Below are positions 1-9,900 of a stretch of DNA of 39,819 nt, piece by piece. The stretch is taken from contig NZ_RDQG01000068.1 of the NCBI RefSeq assembly GCF_003697815.1, positions 1-39,819 on the forward strand. The letters run 5' to 3'. Made by a program: the position numbers and the translations under genes. How positions within the stretch are numbered: the first letter of the stretch is position 1; each line of letters opens with the position of its first letter. The stretch is from Halalkalicoccus subterraneus (lineage in GTDB: Archaea; Halobacteriota; Halobacteria; Halobacteriales; Halalkalicoccaceae). The notes beneath the pieces are model-generated. The model saw nothing but the letters and a program-made list of their open reading frames with translations, did no database searches and was not told the origin of the DNA.

Positions 1-1
1 G

Positions 2-1402
<1,401 letters not shown>

Positions 1403-1450
1403 TCCGGCGGGCGCACTCGCCGTCCCCGGACGAACACCTGCCCCAACACG

Positions 1451-1458
1451 ATTAATTA
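1451..1458 (+). promoter_or_regulatory. TATA-like box upstream of MFS gene and leader ORF
   Basis: TTAATTAA in a GC-rich context. The expected start of transcription, about 25 nt downstream, falls close to the ATG at 1488 of a 13-codon ORF rather than at the MFS start at 1526. Confidence 0.45.
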
Positions 1459-1487
1459 AGAGGGTTCATAACGGTTCCTTCGATAGT

Positions 1488-1529
1488 ATGAAACGGGAGA
1501 ACGGGACACACTGGGCGGGGCTGGCATGA
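1488..1529 (+). CDS. possible 13-residue leader peptide ORF
   Basis: ATG at 1488 opens MKRENGTHWAGLA followed by TGA. The stop overlaps the MFS start codon in an ATGA arrangement, the classic geometry for translational coupling. A TATA-like box lies about 30 nt upstream, so the transcript could be leaderless on this small ORF. No protein family is recognisable and it may be a chance ORF; only its position supports it. Confidence 0.3.
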   Translation: MKRENGTHWAGLA

Positions 1530-2776
1530 ACGGGAACGACCGCTCGATCGCCGGATTCACCATGCTCGCCCACGGGACCTTCCACACCTACGAGCTGTCG
1601 ATTCCGCTCTTCATCGTGATCTGGCTCGACGTCTTCGAGGTCTCGGCGTTCGTCCTCGGGATCGTCGTCAGCATCGGTTACGGGTTGATCGGCGTCGGCG
1701 CGCTTCCCAGCGGCGTGCTCGCCGACCGGTACGGTTCACGACGACTGATCGTCGCCGCAGTTCTGGGAATGGGAGGGGGATTTTTCCTGCTCGCGCTCGC
1801 GCCCAACGTCTACACGCTCTGTGGGGCGATCGTCGTCTGGGGTGCCGCCGCGAGCATCTACCACCCTGCCGGGCTCTCGCTGATCAGCCGCGGGGCCGAG
1901 GAACGGGGGACCGTCTTCGCGTACCACGGCGTCGGCGGCAACGTCGGCACCGCGTTCGGTCCGCTGCTCGCCGCCCTTCTGTTGATCTTTCTCGACTGGC
2001 GGTTCGTCATCGTTGCACTCGCGATCCCGGCGGTCGTCGTCGTGGCGGTCGGCTCCGCCATCGAGTTCGACGAGACGGCCGCCACCGCGACCGACGGCGG
2101 CGAGAGAACCGACGGCGACGAAGGGCCGACGACCGACGGCGAAGACGGGGACGACGGCTTCGACCTCGGGTCGATCGTCGCCGATTCTCGCCTGCTCTTC
2201 ACGACGGGCTTTGCCCTCGCGTTCGTGATCGTCATGCTCTATGGCACCTACTACCGGGGGCTGCTGACGTTCATGCCCGACATGATCGCGGACCTCCCGC
2301 AGTTCGGCACCTACACGATCATGGGACAGTCGGCCGAACCCTCCCAGTACATCTACACCGGTCTGTTGATGGTCGGCATCCTCGGCCAGTACGCCGGCGG
2401 GCGGGTCACCGATCACGTCAGGACCGAGTACGCGCTGCTGGCGACGTTGACGGCGCTCGCGGCGCTCGCGGTCGTCTTCCTGCCCGCGGCGGGCTGGGGG
2501 GTCGTCCCGTTCCTCGCGGTCTGTGCGATCCTCGGGTTCTGCCTTTATGCGACCGCGCCGATCTATCAGGTCGTGATCGCGGAATACGCCGCAGAGGACG
2601 TCCACGGTCTCTCCTACGGCTTTACGTATCTGGGTATGTTCGGCGTCGGAGCGGGGGGCGCCGCGCTGGCAGGCGCGCTGCTGACGTACTTCAGCGCCTC
2701 CGTGTTGCTCGGAACCCTCGGCGCGATCGCGCTCCTCGCGGCTGGGCTCGTGGTAGTCGTCCTCAAATTCGTCTAA
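1526..2776 (+). CDS. MFS transporter, Fsr (fosmidomycin-resistance)-like
   Basis: 416-residue, 12-helix major facilitator permease of the cytoplasmic membrane. The loop 2-3 signature is visible as GVLADRYGSRR, and IYHPAGLSLISRG with AYHGVGGNVGTAFGP matches the Fsr-type subgroup of exporters. Between helices 6 and 7 (about residues 180-215) there is a very acidic Asp/Gly/Thr-rich cytoplasmic loop encoded by GACGGCG-like repeats. The substrate is not predictable. ATG 1526 was chosen because hydrophobic sequence begins soon after it and no upstream in-frame start fits; it overlaps the stop of the small ORF before it. Confidence 0.85.
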   Translation: MNGNDRSIAGFTMLAHGTFHTYELSIPLFIVIWLDVFEVSAFVLGIVVSIGYGLIGVGALPSGVLADRYGSRRLIVAAVLGMGGGFFLLALAPNVYTLCGAIVVWGAAASIYHPAGLSLISRGAEERGTVFAYHGVGGNVGTAFGPLLAALLLIFLDWRFVIVALAIPAVVVVAVGSAIEFDETAATATDGGERTDGDEGPTTDGEDGDDGFDLGSIVADSRLLFTTGFALAFVIVMLYGTYYRGLLTFMPDMIADLPQFGTYTIMGQSAEPSQYIYTGLLMVGILGQYAGGRVTDHVRTEYALLATLTALAALAVVFLPAAGWGVVPFLAVCAILGFCLYATAPIYQVVIAEYAAEDVHGLSYGFTYLGMFGVGAGGAALAGALLTYFSASVLLGTLGAIALLAAGLVVVVLKFV

Positions 2777-2781
2777 ACTAC

Positions 2782-3717
2782 TCAGGCGACGCGGTTTCGC
2801 AGTTCCTCCCCCGACCGGTAGCGCTCGACGTTCTCCTTCACCAGGTCGGCGATGTCAAGGTGGTACCGGTTGGTCGCAGAGCCCTTATGCGGCATGACGA
2901 TCACGTCCTCCATGTCCCACAGCGGCGATTCTTCGGGAAGGGGTTCGGTCTCGAAGACGTCGAGTGCCGCACCCGCGATCTCGCCGTCCTCGATCGCCGC
3001 AACGAGCGCCTCCTCGTCGACGATGGGACCTCGGGCGACGTTCACGAGATAGGCATCGTCGCGCATCGCCTCGAACTCCGGCGTCGAGAGCAGGCCGTCA
3101 GTCTCGGGGGTGTGCGGCAGCGTGATCGCGACGAATCGGGCGTCCGAGATCGCCTCGTGAAGCTCGTCGGGGTCGTAGACCTCCGAGACCCCGGGAACCG
3201 GTTCGTCCGAGCGCCGGACGCCGACGACCTCCATCCCTAACCCATCGGCCCGCGTGGCGATCCCCTCGCCGATGGTCCCCAGCCCGAGCACGCAGAGTCG
3301 CTCGTTTTCGACGGTGAACGGACGGTCGTACTCGGGGGTGTACCAGTGGGTTTCGTTCTGGTTGTCCCGGTAGACGTGCAACATGCGTGCAAGCGAGAGC
3401 ATACAGCCGACGGCGACCTCGCCGACGGTCGCGCCGTGGATGCCCGAACTGTTGGTTAGCGGGGTATCCGTCTCGGCGTAGGCCTCGGTATCGAAGGCGT
3501 CGTAGCCCGCTCGGGCACAGTGGACCCAGCCGGCGTCGAGGAACTCCTCGCGGGGGGCGTAGGTGACGACGCCGTCGCGCTGGTCGTACTCCCGTCCGTC
3601 GCCGACGAGTTCGACCGGGATCGAAAGATCCGAAAACGCCTCGACGAACGCCCCCTCCGGGATGACGCTGTCGACGGATTCGTGGACGTACAGCTGTTCG
3701 AGGTCGGGTGCTGCCAT
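2782..3717 (-). CDS. D-isomer-specific 2-hydroxyacid dehydrogenase
   Basis: 311-residue NAD(P)-dependent oxidoreductase interconverting a D-2-hydroxyacid and a 2-oxoacid. The Rossmann motif is GLGTIGEGIA; the catalytic Arg is in VNVARGPIVDEEAL, the Glu in DVFETEPLP and the His in VIVMPHKGS. ATG 3717 (MAAPDLEQ) was preferred over the upstream start at 3786 because the family N-terminus fits there and the intervening 69 bp hold inverted repeats. It is divergent from the ThDP enzyme gene and convergent with the MFS gene, 5 bp away. It could supply or remove the 2-oxoacid used by the ThDP enzyme (inference). Confidence 0.88.
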   Translation of the reverse strand: MAAPDLEQLYVHESVDSVIPEGAFVEAFSDLSIPVELVGDGREYDQRDGVVTYAPREEFLDAGWVHCARAGYDAFDTEAYAETDTPLTNSSGIHGATVGEVAVGCMLSLARMLHVYRDNQNETHWYTPEYDRPFTVENERLCVLGLGTIGEGIATRADGLGMEVVGVRRSDEPVPGVSEVYDPDELHEAISDARFVAITLPHTPETDGLLSTPEFEAMRDDAYLVNVARGPIVDEEALVAAIEDGEIAGAALDVFETEPLPEESPLWDMEDVIVMPHKGSATNRYHLDIADLVKENVERYRSGEELRNRVA

Positions 3718-3723
3718 GCGCGT

Positions 3724-3736
3724 GAGTGTATCACTC
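3724..3736. promoter_or_regulatory. inverted repeat GAGTG-tat-CACTC near the dehydrogenase start
   Basis: Perfect 5+3+5 palindrome only 7 bp upstream of the ATG at 3717 on the minus strand. It could be an operator or an mRNA leader hairpin; no regulator is assigned. Confidence 0.35.
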
Positions 3737-3768
3737 GCGAGGTTGAAGCTTTCGGAACGGAGCGTCGT

Positions 3769-3800
3769 CGGAACACCACGATCCATCGGAGAGTGTTCCG
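3769..3800. promoter_or_regulatory. inverted repeat CGGAACAC / GTGTTCCG in divergent promoter region
   Basis: Two 8-bp arms (3769-3776 and 3793-3800) are separated by 16 bp between the divergent hydroxyacid dehydrogenase and ThDP enzyme genes. Position and symmetry suit a shared regulator-binding site. Confidence 0.35.
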
Positions 3801-3859
3801 TGTCCGAGCTTGACAGAATTGGTAACTCTTATCACATAGTCGGACAGCATATGGGGTAG

Positions 3860-3874
3860 TCACCGTAACGGTGA
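3860..3874 (+). promoter_or_regulatory. palindrome covering the ribosome binding site of the ThDP enzyme gene
   Basis: TCACCGT-A-ACGGTGA is a perfect 7+1+7 palindrome. Its right arm carries GGTGA, complementary to the 3' end of 16S rRNA, 7 nt before the ATG at 3882; its left arm TCACC mimics the anti-Shine-Dalgarno sequence. A TATA-like TCTTATCA at about 3826-3833 would give a short leader that includes it. Confidence 0.4.
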
Positions 3875-3881
3875 GGACATC

Positions 3882-5492
3882 ATGGACGTCAACGAAGCGA
3901 TCGCGCAGACGCTACGAGAGGAGGGTGTAGAGTACCTGTTCGGCTTCCCGAGCAACCCGCTGTTCGACACGGATTCAGCGGAGGAGGCGGGGGTCCGATC
4001 CATCATCACGAGGCAGGAACGAACCGCGGTCCACATGGCCGACGCCGTCGGGCGGCTGACCTCCGGCGAGCAGGTCGGCGCGTTCGCCTGCCAGCACGGG
4101 CCGGGCACCGAGAACTCCATCGGCGGCGTCGCCCAAGCCTACGGCGAGTCCGCGCCCATCGTCGCGATCCCCGCGGGCTACGATCTGGCGAAGACCGACG
4201 TGGACCCGAAGTTCAACTCGCTGGTGAGCTACCAGTCGGTGAGCAAGTCCTGCGAACAGCTCGCGGACCCCGAGGCCGTCGGCGAGACGATGCGCCGGGC
4301 GTTCAGCTCGGCGCGTAACGGCCGGCCCCGGCCCTCCGTGGTCGAGGTCCCCAAGGACGTCTTCTACACGGATCTCGAGGAGGAGTTCGAGTACACCCCC
4401 TCGAAGGCGCGCCGGTCGGGCCCGGACCCGGCGGACGTCGAGACGGCAGCCGAGACCCTCGCCGAGGCCGAGCGCCCGGTGGTCTTCGCCGGACAGGGTG
4501 TCCACTACGCGAAGGGCTGGAACAGTCTGAAGGAACTCGCCGAAACCCTCGAAGCCCCCGTGGCGACGAGTTTGAACGGGAAGAGCGCGTTCCCCGAGGA
4601 TCACCCCCTCTCGCTGGGCGCCGCCAGCAAAAGCGAGCCCGGTCAGCTCGCCCATTTCATGCGCGAGGCCGACGTCGTCTTCGGGATCGGCTGTTCGTTC
4701 ACCGAGACCGCATACGGGTTGACCGCCCCCGAGGGCGCCGACATCGTCCACTCGACGCTCGATCCCACGGACATCGACAAGGACGTCGTCTCGACGCACT
4801 CGCTGGTCGGCGACGCCAAGCTCACCCTCGAAGCGCTGCTCGACGAACTCGACGGCCGCGTCGACGATGACCGCGGGCGGGCCGATGACGTGGCGGCGGA
4901 GATCGAGGACGTCCGCGAGGAGTGGCTCGCCGAGTGGGAGGCGAAGCTCACCTCCGAAGACACGCCGATCAACCCGTATCGAGTGGTTCGGGAGCTCGAC
5001 GAGATCGTCGACAAGGAGGAGGTCGTCATCACCCACGACGCGGGCAATCCCCGCGACTTCCTCGCGCCGTTCTTCGAGGTCACAGAACCCCTCTCCTATA
5101 TCGGCTGGGGGAAGACCACCCAACTGGGCTACGGGCTGGGGCTGACGATGGGCGCGAAGCTCGTCAATCCGGAGAAGCTCTGCATCAACGTCTGGGGCGA
5201 CGGCGCGATCGGAATGACGGCCCTCGATCTGGAGACCGCGGCCCGCGAGGACATCCCGATCCTCTCGATCCACCTGAACAACTTCGAAATGGCCTCGTAT
5301 GACACGCCATTCGGCGGCGACTGGGCGGACGTCGCGGAGGGACTCGGTTGCTACGGCGAGCGCGTCGAGGACCCCGACGAACTCGGGGCGGCCATCGAAC
5401 GCGGGATCGAGCAGACCGAGGAGGGAACGCCCGCGCTGATCGAGGTCATCACTGCGAAGGAGACCGAGCTCTCGCGGCCGGATCTCGAATAA
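3882..5492 (+). CDS. ThDP-dependent 2-oxoacid decarboxylase / acetolactate synthase-like enzyme
   Basis: 536-residue enzyme of the acetolactate synthase/pyruvate decarboxylase superfamily. The N-terminal Pyr domain has the ylide-activating Glu (E46 in ITRQERTAVHMADA) and the HGPGTEN turn; a central domain follows; the C-terminal PP domain has the ThDP/Mg motif GDGAIGMTALDLETA ending at LNN, about residues 439-467. The conserved Glu argues against glyoxylate carboligase, which has Val there. The downstream CoA-transferase raises the oxalyl-CoA decarboxylase/formyl-CoA transferase pairing, but the body of the protein does not look like Oxc. The substrate is unassigned. Start set by GGTGA 7 nt upstream. 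Confidence 0.85.
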   Translation: MDVNEAIAQTLREEGVEYLFGFPSNPLFDTDSAEEAGVRSIITRQERTAVHMADAVGRLTSGEQVGAFACQHGPGTENSIGGVAQAYGESAPIVAIPAGYDLAKTDVDPKFNSLVSYQSVSKSCEQLADPEAVGETMRRAFSSARNGRPRPSVVEVPKDVFYTDLEEEFEYTPSKARRSGPDPADVETAAETLAEAERPVVFAGQGVHYAKGWNSLKELAETLEAPVATSLNGKSAFPEDHPLSLGAASKSEPGQLAHFMREADVVFGIGCSFTETAYGLTAPEGADIVHSTLDPTDIDKDVVSTHSLVGDAKLTLEALLDELDGRVDDDRGRADDVAAEIEDVREEWLAEWEAKLTSEDTPINPYRVVRELDEIVDKEEVVITHDAGNPRDFLAPFFEVTEPLSYIGWGKTTQLGYGLGLTMGAKLVNPEKLCINVWGDGAIGMTALDLETAAREDIPILSIHLNNFEMASYDTPFGGDWADVAEGLGCYGERVEDPDELGAAIERGIEQTEEGTPALIEVITAKETELSRPDLE

Positions 5493-5522
5493 GCACCTCG
5501 CCCTCCGAGAGCGACGGGAACG

Positions 5523-5528
5523 TTTAAC
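5523..5528 (+). promoter_or_regulatory. TATA-like box (TTTAAC) for the first CoA-transferase gene
   Basis: Centred about 27 nt before the ATG at 5553, as expected for a leaderless haloarchaeal transcript. Confidence 0.45.
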
Positions 5529-5552
5529 ACCGACAGCTGAAACCACTACATC

Positions 5553-6812
5553 ATGGAATCCGATAGCACGAGTCAAGAGAAGATACTCGACGGGATCACC
5601 GTCGTCGATCTCACCACGTTCGTCACCGGCGGCTTCGCGACGCTGATGCTCGCGAACCAGGGCGCGGAGGTCATTAAGGTCGAACGGCCCGAACTGGGCG
5701 ACGACAGTCGCCACTCGGGCCCGCCGTTCGTCTCGACGGAGGACTACGAGGGACCCGGCCGGTCGGCCGCCGAGCAGGGGGAATCGCCCTACTTCTGGAC
5801 GGTCAACTACGACAAGCAGAGCGTCGAACTGAACCTCAAAAGCGAGGAGGGACTGGCGATCTGCAAGGAGCTGATCGAGGAGGCGGACGTAGTAGTCGAG
5901 AACTTCCGGCCCGGGACCGCCGAACGGCTCGGACTGGGGTATGACGATCTGTGTGAATTGAACCCCGAACTCGTCTACTGTTCGATCTCCGCGTTCGGCG
6001 AGACGGGCCCGTGGAGTGACCGCCCGGGATATGACCTCCTGGTTCAGGGCATGAGCGGGATCATGAGCGTCACCGGCGAGGAGGACGGCGACCCGGTGAA
6101 GGTCGGCCTTCCTCAAACCGATCTCATCACGGCGATGTGGGCCGCCTTCGGCATCGTCGGCGCGCTCTTCCGGCGCGAGCGCACGGGCGAGGGCGAGCGC
6201 GTCGAACTCGGCATGCTGGAGGCGGCACTGCCGTGGCTCACCAAGCAGGCCGCGAAGGCGTTCGTCGGTGAGACCCCCGGAAGAATGGGCACCAAGGATC
6301 CGGTGCTCGCGCCGTATCAGAGCTATCCCACCAGCGATGGCTATCTGAACGTCGCCTGCGGCAACCAGAAGCTCTGGGAGGGGTTCTGCACCGAGATCGG
6401 GCGGGAGGACCTCCTCGACGACCCGCGATTCGACTCCAACGCCGACCGGGTCGAGCACATGGATGAGCTAGAAGAGGAGCTCTCGGAGACGCTTCGCGAG
6501 CGCACCACCGACGAGTGGGTCGAGGCGCTGGCCGAGGAGGCGGGCCTGCCCGTCGGCCCGGTCTACGAGGTGGGCGAGGCACTGGAGAACGAGCAAGTGG
6601 AGGCCCGCGGGGCAGTGGGATCGCTCGATCACCCCGCGGCGGGCGAGATCCCGAGCCTCGAACACCCGCTGAACTTCGAGGGCGCCGACAGCGGGTTCGA
6701 CGACGCGCCGCCGCTCCTGGGCGAGGACACCGAGGCGATCCTCGATCGCCTCGGATACTCCGAGGAACAGGTCGCGGAACTGCGTGACTCGGGTGCGATA
6801 CCCGACGCGTAA
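5553..6812 (+). CDS. class III CoA-transferase (CaiB/BaiF family), first copy
   Basis: 419-residue family III CoA-transferase moving CoA between carboxylic acids through a covalent aspartyl anhydride. Landmarks are GAEVIKVERPELGDDSR (about residues 38-53), VVVENFRPGTAERLGLGY, the GMSGIMSVTG segment and the likely catalytic Asp190 in VGLPQTDLITAMWAAFG. The length is usual for the family. It follows the ThDP enzyme by 60 bp but has its own TATA-like box. A second, divergent member lies at 10008-11240. The substrate pair is unknown; an organic acid brought in by the Tct transporter is a reasonable guess. Confidence 0.88.
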   Translation: MESDSTSQEKILDGITVVDLTTFVTGGFATLMLANQGAEVIKVERPELGDDSRHSGPPFVSTEDYEGPGRSAAEQGESPYFWTVNYDKQSVELNLKSEEGLAICKELIEEADVVVENFRPGTAERLGLGYDDLCELNPELVYCSISAFGETGPWSDRPGYDLLVQGMSGIMSVTGEEDGDPVKVGLPQTDLITAMWAAFGIVGALFRRERTGEGERVELGMLEAALPWLTKQAAKAFVGETPGRMGTKDPVLAPYQSYPTSDGYLNVACGNQKLWEGFCTEIGREDLLDDPRFDSNADRVEHMDELEEELSETLRERTTDEWVEALAEEAGLPVGPVYEVGEALENEQVEARGAVGSLDHPAAGEIPSLEHPLNFEGADSGFDDAPPLLGEDTEAILDRLGYSEEQVAELRDSGAIPDA

Positions 6813-6837
6813 ACGGAGACGGCTCGGACGCAACACA

Positions 6838-6861
6838 TTTATTCGTGTGTTACTACCACAC
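6838..6861 (+). promoter_or_regulatory. TATA-like box followed by GTGTG-N7-CACAC operator-like repeat
   Basis: TTTATT at 6838-6843 is followed by an inverted repeat GTGTG (6845-6849) / CACAC (6857-6861). A dyad overlapping the space between TATA and transcription start is where archaeal repressors commonly act. The leader to the ATG at 6988 would be about 120 nt. Confidence 0.4.
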
Positions 6862-6987
6862 ATTCGAGACCGACCGCGTCGTTCGACCGTCTTGAGTCCC
6901 GAGCTAGGGCAGTTCGCGATCTCGGGCGGCGCCGATCGGACACGAACCGGAACAGCGGCGATAACCACGGAGGAGACACGCTTCACA

Positions 6988-9900
6988 ATGGCAACAACCG
7001 ACCGACACGACCCCGCGACCGACGACCGAGCGAACTACGACTACACGAACGGTGACGTCGAGCGACCCGATCTCGTGGCCGACCTCGAAGACCGCGTCGA
7101 GGGCGACGTCCGCTTCGACGAGTACTCACGGGAGCTGTACGCGACCGACGCCAGCGCCTACGAGGTCACGCCCATCGGCGTGGTCTTCCCGACCGCGACG
7201 GAGGACGTCGCCGCGGTGATGGCCTACTGCGCCGACCGAGAGATCCCCGTGCTGCCCCGCGGCGGCGGGACGAGCCTCGCGGGCCAAGCGGTCAACGAGG
7301 CGGTCGTGCTGGACCTCTCGCGGTACATGACCGACATCACCGACGTGGACCCCGACGCGATGCGGGCACGCGCCCAGACGGGGGTCACGCTCGGCGAACT
7401 TAACCGCACCCTCGAACCAGAGGGGATCAAGTTCGCGCCCGACCCCTCGACGGCCGACCGCAGCGCCTTGGGGGGTGCGATCGGCAACAACACGACCGGC
7501 GCACATTCGCTGCTGTACGGCAAGACCGACGCCTACGTCGAGGAGTGCGAGGCCGTCCTCTCCGATGGCTCGGTCCACACCTTCGGCGAGATCAGCGTCG
7601 AAGAACTCCGAGAGGAGGCCGATCCCGAGGGCGAGGTACTCGAGCGGATCTACGCGGAAGTCGTCCGGATCATCGACGAGGAGAGCGACGCAGTTGCGGA
7701 ACGGTACCCGAGCATGAAGCGAAACGTTTCCGGATATAACCTCGACGTGCTCGTCGAGGAGGCAAGCGAGGCGCAACGCGCCTCGGAGGACACGAGCGGT
7801 GTAACCGCGAGTACTGGGGAAGGAAGCACAGAGGAAGGTGTCGTGAACCTCGCGCGCCTGCTGGTCGGCAGCGAGGGGACGCTCGCCATCGTCACCGAGG
7901 CCGAAGTGAGTCTGGAGCCGATCCCCGAGACGAAGTCGATCGGACTACTTACCTACCACAGTCTGCTGGAGGCGATGGAGGACGTCGGCCCGATCCTCGA
8001 ACACGAACCCGCCGCCCTGGAGGTGCTCGACGGCGTGCTGGTCGACCTCGCGCGCGGGCTCGACGAGTTCAAGGACGTGATCGGAATTCTGCCTGATGAA
8101 ACCGATACCTTCCTCCTGGTCGAGTTCTACGCCGATTCGGACGAGGAGCGCCGGGAGAAGGTCGAGACGCTGCTGGAGGACCGGGTGGGCGAGATCGCCT
8201 TCGGCGGCTACGAGGCCTACGACGAGGAGACCCGGAAGGACTTCTGGAAGATGCGCAAGGCCTCGACGCCGATCCTCCTCTCTCGTACGGGCGACGAGAA
8301 ACACATCGCGTTCATCGAGGACGTCGCGATCCCGCCCGAACACCTCCCGGAGTACACCGCCGACTTCCAGGCGATCTTCGAGGACCACGACACGTTCGGG
8401 AGCTTCTACGCCCACGCCGGTCCGGGATGTATGCACGTCCGTCCGCTGATCGACACTAAAACTGCGGAGGGCGTCGAGACGATGGTTTCGATCTCGGACG
8501 CCGCGACGGATCTCGCGGTGAAATACGGAGGGAGCGTCTCGGGCGAACACGGTGACGGACGGGCCAGAACCCAGTGGAACAGGAAGCTCTACGGCGAGCA
8601 TCTCTGGAACGTGTTCCGCGACCTGAAGACCGCCTTCGACCCCGACTGGCTGCTCAATCCCGGCTCGGTCTGTGGCGACTTCGACATGAGCGAGAACCTC
8701 CGCTTCGGTCCCGACTACGAGTTCGAGGCGGGCTTCGAGCCCGAACTCAACTGGGAGAACGACAACGGCTTTCAGGGGATGGCCGAGCTGTGCCATGGGT
8801 GTGGCGGCTGTCGGACCAGCCAGGACGGAGCCGGCGGCGTGATGTGCCCGACGTATCGGGCCTCCCAGGAGGAGATCACGAGCACGAGAGGGCGGGCGAA
8901 CATGCTCCGGCAGGCGATGAGCGGCGATTTACCCGACGAGGAGCAGTTCGACGTGGAGTTCATGCACGAGGTGATGGACCTCTGTGTGGGCTGTAAGGGC
9001 TGTGCGCGGGACTGTCCCTCCGAGGTCGACATGGCGAAGATGAAGGTCGAGGTCGAACACGAGTACCTGAAGCGTCACGGGGTCGACCTGCGCTCGCGCG
9101 TCTTCGCGCGTATCGACTGGCTCTCGGACCTCGGGAGCGCGACCGCCCCGCTCTCGAACCTCGCGAGTTCGCTCCCCGGGTCGGGACTCGTCACCGAAAA
9201 AGTCCTGGGGATCGCCCGCGAGCGCACCCTGCCGGAGTTCGAGCCCGAGACGCTCACGGAATGGTACGAGAAACGCGGGCCGCAGGTGAGTGAAAAAGAG
9301 GCCGACCGGAAGGTTCTGTTGTTCCCCGATACGTTCACCGACCACAACAACACGAAGGCGGGCAAGGCCGCAATCGAAGTGCTCGAAGCCGCGAACGTTC
9401 ACGTGAGGGTTCCCGAAGGCGTCACCGGCAGCGGCCGGCCGGCCCACTCGAAGGGGATGCTCGACCTCGCGAAGGAGAAGGCCGACCGGAACGTCACCGC
9501 GCTCGCGCCCGACGTGAACGCGGGCTGGGACGTGGTCGTCGTCGAGCCCTCCGACGCCGTGATGTTCCAGTTGGACTACCGCGACCTCCTCTCCGGAGAC
9601 GCGGTCGAACGGGTGGCCGAAAACACCTTCGGCGTCATGGAGTACGTCGATCGGTTCCGCCTCGACGAGACGATGAGCTTCGGCGCGCTCGACGAATCGC
9701 TCACGTATCACGGTCACTGCCACCAGAAGGCGGTCAAGAAGGACCACCACACCGTGGGCGTCCTCCGGCGGGCCGGCTACCGGGTCGACCCGCTGGATTC
9801 AGGCTGTTGCGGAATGGCCGGCTCGTTCGGCTACGAGGCCGAACACTACTCGATGAGCCAGGCGGTCGGCTCCGTGCTGTTCGGACAGATCGAGGAGAGT

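Noticed and set aside
3975-6458. 827-codon open frame on the minus strand
   Set aside because: Antisense to the ThDP enzyme and CoA-transferase genes, which have clear family motifs; long antisense frames are common in high-GC genomes.
3882-6812. Oxalate pathway pair (oxalyl-CoA decarboxylase plus formyl-CoA transferase)
   Set aside because: The ThDP protein lacks the overall sequence character of oxalyl-CoA decarboxylase; pairing with a CaiB-type gene alone is not enough.
6924-6960. GGTTCG-type T-loop on the minus strand before the first YdiJ-type gene
   Set aside because: The loop lacks the invariant A58 and no cloverleaf can be drawn.
6784-6987. Longer start for the first YdiJ-type protein
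   Set aside because: The extension overlaps the CoA-transferase end and the promoter; GGAGGAG precedes ATG 6988 and the paralogue starts at the equivalent place.
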